From positions 5,867,484-5,931,483 of the forward strand of contig NC_092564.1 of NCBI RefSeq assembly GCF_037975245.1: a stretch of DNA of 64,000 nucleotides, in the 5' to 3' direction. The notes beneath the pieces are model-generated. The model saw only the letters and a program-made list of their open reading frames with translations, was not told the origin of the DNA and ran no database searches. Both the position numbers and the translations under genes were made by a program. This DNA comes from Apostichopus japonicus (Eukaryota; Echinodermata; Holothuroidea; Aspidochirotida; Stichopodidae). Below, piece by piece: positions 60,701 through 64,000 of the stretch; positions within the stretch are counted from its first letter, which is position 1; every line of letters begins with the position of its first letter.

Positions 60701-62931
60701 TTGAATAGTGTCTATAGATGCTAAAAGATACCAGTTTTACGTCATTGCTCGCCCTGTTAACCTACGAGAGATACCACTTACCGTACACCGAAAGTCTAGC
60801 TTTAGCAAGCACGCTCAGGGCAGTCTCTTTATTTGTGACGGAGCAAATGTAGGTCCCTGAATCCTCCAATTGCAAGTTGATAAAGAAGAGGTTGTTACGC
60901 CCGATGTAGTTCACGCCATCCATTCTAAGTGGTTCATCCCCTGTAAGGTGCGAGAGAGTAAAAAGAAAACGTCGTCCGGAAAAGTGTTTTGCAATATACA
61001 ACCGACACGAATGGACAGAGTTTGAGATGAGCCTAGGGTCCCGCCTTGCTAACCATCAGGAATTATTATTTAAATATAAGTACACAACTCTCCCTGAGAA
61101 TGTAATTCACAGCAGCATCTCACAAAGTACAAACTTATGCCATCTTTTTTATATGTATTCTGCTTCCCAAGATGATAGTATGCAATATCAGCGATGGCTT
61201 ATAATGACCCAAAGAAATGTCTTGCAGATAATTTAATGAAATTAATCGGCAAATAATCAGGCTAGGCATGTAATAGTTTCATAGTACATGTACCTAGCAC
61301 CCACCTGGAAATTAATTTGCATGTAAGGGGGCTGCCATGGGGGGGTGCCAGTTACAAGCCACTGTACCTTCCATACCGCAGAATGGGATCAAGGGCGTAG
61401 GAACCGGGGGGGCTGGGGGCGCCAGCCCCCCAGTGAAAAATATGGGGGGGTGGAAGTATCATTCCGCCCCCCCCCGCTCCGCAAGTCAGAAAACCCCTTT
61501 TTCATTTCCAAATGAGAAAAAAATCTCATTTGGAGCACCAAATTGCATTTAAGGCCAGGTGAAAATGCAAAATTCTTTACAAAATGGAGTGGGAGTTGAA
61601 GTGTGCTATATTGCACCAAATTGCATCTGAGGCCACCTGGAAATGCAAAAAAATTCCAAAGGGGAGGGGACCCTCCCCTTAGACCCCTCCCCCAGGCCGG
61701 CCATCAGTCTTCAGCCCCCCCACACAAAAGTACCTTCCTACGCCACTGAATGGGATTATACCCCAATAAAAGTTCAAGCAGGTTGGCCTTTTGATATGAT
61801 CTGCATACAAACGCAATTGGAGCTTCTGATATTAATAGGTACACCTATGAAAGTATAACAGAGGTTGACATCCTCTGTATCTATTGTCCATAATAACCAC
61901 GGCAACCAATAAACTGAACAAGTAAACAATTAAAGGTGAATAGCATCAATACACTACCAGCATGACCTTGCACTTCTTTCACAGCCCAATGAACGATGTT
62001 CATGAGTCAGCTGATGTAATGGTTTTAGTGCACAATTTATACCTTCTGTTTAGCTTTACAGAGTGTGATATTGGTTAGAGGAGCTGGTGTTTGCAGGTAA
62101 CCAATGTGATCCAAATTGTACTGCCAGGAACATCTAGTAGTAGGTTTCATTATTTCCCGTTTAAATGAGCCTGTTCAACACTGCTTTGTACATAAGTGCA
62201 AAAACATTTCCTCTCCACTCCCACTTGCAACAGTCCCTACCTGTCCCCCCATCCAATCCTCCCTCGCCCCCCCACCCTTTCAAAGTAGAATAGGTCTAGT
62301 TATATATATGTTATGAAAGTGTTGAGAGCATGGGCTTAATGTTCCCTTCCTTTGAAATGTATCATCATGTACTTTCAGGAGCATCTCTTGGGATGATGAG
62401 ACAAAACTAACTGCTCTCAAAGTTGCCAGTTTGAGAATCTGAAGAACATCACTGATGAATTAACTAGAGAGTCGTTCCATCGAGATGTTCAATGAGGTTA
62501 CAGTTTTAGAGACAACTGGCTTCATTTACAAGAGTTTGCCTAGTCGGAGTGTCTCTGGATGGAAAACTCGCTCCATCTGACCGTAGCCAAACTTGAAAAC
62601 GGAAGGATTTGAAAACTTTATGAGACAAACTCCTCTGTTGAGAGAGAGCAACCAATCCTCACCCTGTCGACTCCACGATACCTCATACTCCGGGTGATTT
62701 GCGAGACACTCGAAAACCGCATATTCTCCAACTTTCTTGATCAAGTTCTGCGGAGGCGCGACGATTCGTGGAACCTGGGGTAGCGGTCCCTGAAATGGCG
62801 GCAAAACATTCAAAATTGCAGTTCTGCTGTTTCTGCTGCGGAGAAGGTTGGTTGCTCGACATTTATACTCTCCTGCGTCCTCTTGCGTTACATTATCAAT
62901 CTGAAGGATGCCGCCCGGTAACATGGTAAAC
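35659..62931 (-). CDS. PRTG: Protogenin/IGDCC-type DCC-superfamily receptor, 3' sixteen exons (5' partial)
   Basis: Exons in transcript order: 62663-62931, 60782-60940, 59823-60101, 59321-59455, 58527-58682, 57655-57791, 53727-53889, 52515-52700, 51952-52044, 50232-50403, 48648-48787, 40412-40579, 39520-39669, 38389-38482, 36665-36860, 35659-36081. All join in phase through GT-AG introns, giving 972 residues after the first partial codon. Domain order: end of Ig2, Ig3, Ig4, five FN3 domains, one membrane helix, 206-residue tail. Four Ig plus five FN3 is the protogenin/IGDCC4 arrangement; DCC and neogenin have six FN3 and IGDCC3 two. Family members are cell-surface receptors or adhesion molecules of early and neural development. 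The choice between PRTG and IGDCC4 cannot be made here, and an invertebrate may have one gene for both. Exons for the signal peptide, Ig1 and the start of Ig2 lie beyond 64000. Confidence 0.85.
37970..38330. repeat. Interspersed repeat with GACC/TGACC motifs
   Basis: CTGGTGACCTAAGATGAAC and CTCTGCTGACCCCAAATGAC are parts of a degenerate family also present at about 12000-12190 and 48960-49250. It lies in the intron between the transmembrane and tail exons. Confidence 0.45.
38389..38482 (-). CDS. PRTG: Protogenin-like transmembrane exon
   Basis: This 94-nt exon encodes GWSDEQMG followed by a hydrophobic helix (IMIGVVLALICIIICCTFLL) and the stop-transfer residues IRFR. It defines a single-pass type I topology with the Ig and FN3 domains outside. 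It is spliced in phase to 39520-39669 and 36665-36860. Confidence 0.9.
38600..38646. repeat. G-rich (GGGAGG)n tract
   Basis: Four to five head-to-tail GGGAGGGGGA-type units lie in the intron upstream (in transcript order) of the transmembrane exon. G-runs of this spacing could form a G-quadruplex. Confidence 0.8.
38780..39130. repeat. Second copy of the TTGTGATTCCTTGC interspersed repeat
   Basis: CCAGTTGGCTTTGTGATTCC and the following 130 bases match the repeats at 11711 and 49420. The end with AAATCAGCTCTTCCACCAACC at 39060 continues the match. Confidence 0.65.
39520..59455 (-). CDS. PRTG: Protogenin-like five FN3 domains, each split over two exons
   Basis: FN3-1: 59321-59455 plus 58527-58682. 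FN3-2: 57655-57791 plus 53727-53889. FN3-3: 52515-52700 plus 51952-52044. FN3-4: 50232-50403 plus 48648-48787. FN3-5: 40412-40579 plus 39520-39669. Each second half has an FN3 L-x-P-x-T-x-Y-like segment (LKPFTNYVVYAL, LKPNTEYKIRMAA, LKPATTYEVHVQAY, LEPYTKYQVEIRV, LKSNTVYYFRVQAG). The core tryptophan is visible in domains 1, 2, 4 and 5; domain 3 has a substituted VEIRINL at that place. The two-exon-per-domain layout is regular, and the FN3-4/FN3-5 intron hosts a 6.4-kb retrotransposon. Confidence 0.9.
39757..39845. repeat. ATTCAGATAACAA minisatellite
   Basis: About six tandem copies of a 12-17 base unit containing TTCAGATAACA lie in the intron upstream (in transcript order) of the exon at 39520-39669. 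Confidence 0.85.
40728..40870. repeat. AT-rich (TA/AAATATA)n microsatellite at a retrotransposon insertion site
   Basis: The sequence is almost entirely A and T. It abuts the left end of the DIRS-like element, and similar AT repeat sequence resumes at 47242. TATAAAATACTATGAAT occurs on both sides (40781-40797 and 47257-47273). Confidence 0.85.
40871..41029. repeat. Left inverted terminal repeat of the DIRS-like element (3' end of the element)
   Basis: It begins CCAAAACTTACTGGTTTGG. From GCTTACCTGTCTCC (40907) to ACTACTCAT (41029) it matches the reverse complement of 47101-47223 over about 123 bases. The outermost 36 bases are similar to, but not identical with, the opposite end, as in the split ends of DIRS elements. 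Confidence 0.88.
41070..41097. other. Perfect 12-bp hairpin inside the DIRS-like element
   Basis: GGGGTGGCCAGA and TCTGGCCACCCC are separated by ATCC, forming a GC-rich perfect stem with a four-base loop. It lies between the left terminal repeat and the internal complementary region. Its function is unknown. Confidence 0.8.
41487..41585. repeat. Internal complementary region of the DIRS-like element
   Basis: Bases 41487-41536 are the reverse complement of 40871-40920. Bases 41537-41585 are the reverse complement of about 47193-47241. Read on the minus strand, the segment equals the right end of the element joined directly to its left end, the circle-junction arrangement that defines DIRS elements. 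The recombinase stop codon lies inside it. Confidence 0.88.
41578..42345 (-). pseudogene. Tyrosine recombinase of the DIRS-like element, disrupted
   Basis: Recombinase signatures appear in order on the minus strand. VLHALAGPLYESTGNAS and LTKKTLFVIAVASA come first, then RSYLQAL, the box I region with its catalytic Arg. FLPGDIFFPEIKTLSSVAED and KRWCPVRALKWYLNRTEKLR follow, then RWLVEMIR, HDGGIPGQEI, and DILKVAAWKTPTTFVACYLP with the putative nucleophile Tyr. The last is followed by GSATRC and a stop at 41578-41580. The gene is broken: a TGA at 42171-42173 sits next to the box I Arg, the C-terminal motifs fall in different frames, and the usual H-x-x-R reads HNIS, with Ser replacing Arg. A normal member would excise and integrate the circular cDNA intermediate. 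Confidence 0.8.
42563..43000 (-). pseudogene. RNase H region of the DIRS-like element, frameshifted
   Basis: On the minus strand one frame gives LITILSDNTMVVAY with an expected catalytic aspartate. A second gives YINRQGGTRAERLCRLAWE, HIARKESVRADALPR and, farther on in another frame, GIPLIDLLTTKGNNGLPIFC. These are the characteristic RNase H to connection motifs of DIRS-type pol proteins as I remember them. The break between VVAY and INRQGG coincides with about 14 extra bases near 42866-42880. Confidence 0.8.
43395..43565 (-). mobile_element. tRNA-derived SINE-like repeat nested in the DIRS-like element
   Basis: The minus strand has an A-box-like GTGGTCAAGCGGTG and a degenerate B-box-like GGTTTTAGTCCTGG about 50 bases apart, followed by CCTTGGGCAAGGCACTTTAT. 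That last motif recurs in many invertebrate SINEs. It lies where the reverse transcriptase would be expected. Confidence 0.5.
43625..43908 (-). mobile_element. tRNA-derived SINE nested in the DIRS-like element
   Basis: The minus strand starts GTAGGGCTGTAGCTTAGTT and contains AGCTCAGTGG (A box) and GGTTCAAGTC (a good B box) at normal tRNA spacing. A tRNA-unrelated body follows, containing GGTCAGCTTGCGGCTTTGAT, then a tail of ATACA-like units. This is a classical SINE and not a functional tRNA gene, because the cloverleaf is imperfect and followed by SINE body sequence. Confidence 0.75.
44644..44765. repeat. Poly-T run followed by three copies of a GGCAGTTTGCC motif
   Basis: A T-run (44645-44670) is followed by CTGGCAGTTTGCCAAGG, CTGGCACTTTGCCAAG and CTAGCAGTTTGCCAAGG at intervals of about 37 bases. 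Each core is an imperfect palindrome. On the minus strand this reads as three motifs ending in a poly-A, as at the 3' end of a retroposed copy. Confidence 0.6.
45064..45087. repeat. Poly-G run
   Basis: A run of about 17 G within the GC-rich 5' part of the DIRS-like element. Confidence 0.85.
45245..46411 (-). pseudogene. GC-rich, gag-like 5' region of the DIRS-like element (tentative)
   Basis: Two minus-strand frames (46025-46411 and 45245-45727) encode Arg/Ser/Pro/Glu-rich low-complexity protein, one with RDKRERERE and ARGKGRSKAPAKKRPLEKR. They lie at the position of the gag-like ORF in DIRS elements (after the 5' terminal repeat, which is on the right here). No domain is recognised. The composition differs strongly from the surrounding AT-rich intron. 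A poly-T run at about 45747-45778 and short repeats of CTCGCCGGACCCGGGG (45610-45655) interrupt it. Confidence 0.4.
45913..46204. repeat. 146-bp tandem duplication within the gag-like region
   Basis: Bases 45913-46058 and 46059-46204 are nearly identical. They differ by single bases such as GGCGGGAGCC versus GGCAGGAGCC and ACATCG versus ACGTCG. Because 146 is not a multiple of three, the duplication shifts the reading frame between copies. Confidence 0.93.
47101..47241. repeat. Right inverted terminal repeat of the DIRS-like element (5' end of the element)
   Basis: It ends GGAGACAGGTAAGCGAGGAG followed by CGAAGTAAATAT. Bases 47101-47223 are the inverse of 40907-41029. The outer 49 bases are also reproduced at 41537-41585. 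Confidence 0.88.
47274..48647 (-). other. Remainder of the FN3-4/FN3-5 intron
   Basis: AT-rich intron between the DIRS-like element and the exon at 48648-48787. No gene or clear repeat is recognised apart from short A-runs near 47890. Confidence 0.45.
48955..49770. repeat. Composite interspersed repeat, third copy
   Basis: The first part (48960-49250), with TTTGACCTCTGGTGACC, and the second (49420-49770), with CCAGTTGGCGTTGTGATTCC and AAATCAGCTCTGCCACCAACC, correspond to the blocks at 11711-12290 and 37970-39130. Confidence 0.6.
50404..51951 (-). other. Intron between FN3-3 and FN3-4
   Basis: Contains a long G-run near 50559-50573 and three head-to-tail CATGATCATG copies near 50807-50833. 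No gene is recognised. Confidence 0.5.
53890..57654 (-). other. Long intron within FN3-2
   Basis: 3.8 kb of AT-rich sequence with a C-run near 54781 and no recognisable gene or mobile element. Confidence 0.5.
58960..59215. repeat. Degenerate direct repeat in the FN3-1 intron
   Basis: GGAACTTTCCGCCACCTTGC followed by TTCATGTTACGATG (near 58983) recurs as GGAACTTGGGCCACCTTGC followed by TTCACGTAACTATG (near 59152). A partial third copy lies near 59190. Confidence 0.5.
59823..62931 (-). CDS. PRTG: Protogenin-like Ig-domain exons (end of Ig2, Ig3, Ig4)
   Basis: Exon 62663-62931 encodes the end of one Ig domain (LQIDNVTQEDAGEYKCRATN, the I-set D-x-G-x-Y-x-C signature), then opens the next (VGEYAVFECLANHPEYEVSW). 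That domain closes in 60782-60940 with LEDSGTYICSVTN. Exon 59823-60101 encodes a whole Ig domain: IARFSCKVSGIPRPTVTWF to MDRGIYQCMAVNAAG. Both cysteines and the core tryptophan are present in Ig3 and Ig4. Numbering them Ig2-Ig4 assumes the usual four-Ig plan of the superfamily. Confidence 0.88.
61390..61747. mobile_element. 358-bp MITE-like element with 9-bp target-site duplication
   Basis: GAATGGGAT flanks the element at 61381-61389 and 61748-61756. The ends are short inverted repeats: GGCGTAGGAA on the left and TTCCTACGCC on the right. The interior is C/G-rich near both ends and has no transposase. A 9-bp duplication is typical of Mutator-like elements, but this assignment is an inference. 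Confidence 0.7.
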
Positions 62932-63281
62932 CTGGAGTGAAGACAAAAGCAGAAAATGCAGATTTTATCCATTCAGCAGTAAAAATTCAATGGCACCATA
63001 CTAAAAGAGCCCCCATTAACTGTTTAAAATTAAAATACAAAAACTAAATTTTCCAATGAATGATCTCTGTTATTGCAAAAAGGTCAATCTGATATGTTAA
63101 AGGGGGAGCAGGGGAGGGGAGGGGGAGGGGGAGTGAGAGAGGATTGGGAAGTTATTAAGTGGATGAATATTCCAATACAATTACCAACAACTATGAATGA
63201 ATAACATTTTTTGTGGAAGGAGAAGGATTTTGTTTGATATCCAAACAATGACCAATACTGACCGGTAGGACCATGCGACCC

Positions 63282-63576
63282 CCAAATCTTACTGGACTGA
63301 GTACTTTCGAATGACGACGATACATGTCTGTCTCCTATACATATATGCCCTCCAATCTACCTAGCCCATAACAACTGCTAACATTCTTACACTGTGCCCC
63401 CATGACCTTCTACCACCCCCCACCCCCCCCACCCCCACCCAGTCCTTTCAATCTACCATTCCAACGTGTGTCACATCGTTGGGGCACAATGCGAGAGTGT
63501 TACCAGTTATTTATAGGCCCAGTACTTGGAGTGCATATGTATGAGAGACAGGTAAGAGAGGAGTGAGGTAAATATT
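63282..63576. mobile_element. Miniature element carrying both ends of the DIRS-like family
   Basis: The left end (CCAAATCTTACTGGACTGAG, then CGAATGACGA and TGTCTGTCTCCT) aligns with the left end of the 6.4-kb element at 40871. The right end (GAGACAGGTAAGAGAGGAG, then TGAGGTAAATATT) aligns with the right end at 47211-47241. The inner sequences (GGCCTATAAA and CTGGTAACACT on the minus strand, TGTGCCCC) also correspond to inner parts of the terminal repeats. It is two terminal repeats with little or nothing between. Confidence 0.75.
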
Positions 63577-63888
63577 CAGTTAACTCATGACCAGCCTCAA
63601 AATGATCTCACTATCTCCATCATTTAATCAAATCTTGTAAAAATCTCAATGCCCTTCAGATGAACTTCAAAAATTACCTCAAACTGCTCACCATCCAAGG
63701 ATTATTATATCATAAGTTTAATCCATAATCCTGTAAGAAATTGTACCGATAAAGATACCATGTCTACAGTAGTACTGTTGACAGCTTTAAGGACGTACCG
63801 AGGACAGTTCAATGAAAATTCAGGCAAAGATTTTACACGAGAGAGTATTTCGTAAACAGTGGACGAAAAAACAATTAGGCTCAAAGCA

Positions 63889-64000
63889 GGCGCGTATCCA
63901 GGATTTTCTAACTCGGGGGGCGCGAATTACTATCTAAGCGGAGCGCCACCATCGGTTGGCGTGGAGCGTACAAGAAAATTTTTGGTTTTGATACCCCCAG
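63889..64000 (+). repeat. Truncated interspersed repeat at the window edge
   Basis: CTAAGCGGAGCGCCACCATC followed by GGTTGGCGTGGAGCGTACAA matches the minus strand of 2395-2470 almost base for base. The copy starts near GGCGCGTATCCAGG and runs off the window. Confidence 0.7.

Larger units (their letters stand above)
62932..64000 (-). other. Protogenin-like intron upstream of the first exon in the window
   Basis: No coding exon is recognised. It contains a GGGGAG-rich tract near 63104-63133, the miniature DIRS-type element and the truncated repeat at the window edge. The remaining 5' exons are outside the window. Confidence 0.6.

Overview
The window is animal nuclear DNA: intron-rich, AT-rich and full of interspersed repeats, with three protein-coding genes whose exons join in phase across GT-AG introns. 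Protein similarity, the mixture of mobile elements and the repeat families resemble echinoderm genomes, and a sea cucumber-like animal is plausible. That assignment is an inference, because no database search could be run.

Layout. (1) 646-4973, plus strand: a complete three-exon gene for a 151-residue sperm/ciliary microtubule inner protein of the SPMIP11 (TEX49) family. Its first intron carries a 1.4-kb transposon-like insertion with a perfect 10-bp target-site duplication. (2) 5000-11490: intergenic, no gene recognised. (3) 11491-25465, minus strand: a complete 15-exon TMEM245 gene for an 822-residue multi-pass membrane protein with a C-terminal AI-2E-transporter-like domain. Its introns hold a 36-bp minisatellite, an 885-bp terminal-inverted-repeat element and a local duplication that copies a splice-donor region. 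(4) 25466-35658: intergenic sequence and probable 3' untranslated sequence of the next gene, with low-complexity tracts and no recognised gene. (5) 35659-62931, minus strand: the last 16 exons of a DCC-superfamily receptor of the protogenin/IGDCC type, namely the end of Ig2, Ig3, Ig4, five fibronectin type III domains, one membrane helix and a 206-residue tail. Its 5' exons lie beyond position 64000.

The main discovery is in the 8-kb receptor intron between positions 40580 and 48647. It contains a 6.4-kb degenerate DIRS-like tyrosine-recombinase retrotransposon (40871-47241, minus strand) with inverted terminal repeats, remnants of RNase H and tyrosine recombinase, and an internal complementary region that reproduces the joined ends of the element. 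The recombinase reading frame ends inside that region. A 295-bp miniature at 63282-63576 keeps both ends of the same family and nothing between them, which looks like a non-autonomous derivative. The three host genes have no obvious functional link: one is a sperm axoneme component, one a membrane protein and one a developmental surface receptor.

Limits: exon edges were read by eye from splice consensus and reading phase. UTR ends, promoters and alternative splicing cannot be resolved from sequence alone.
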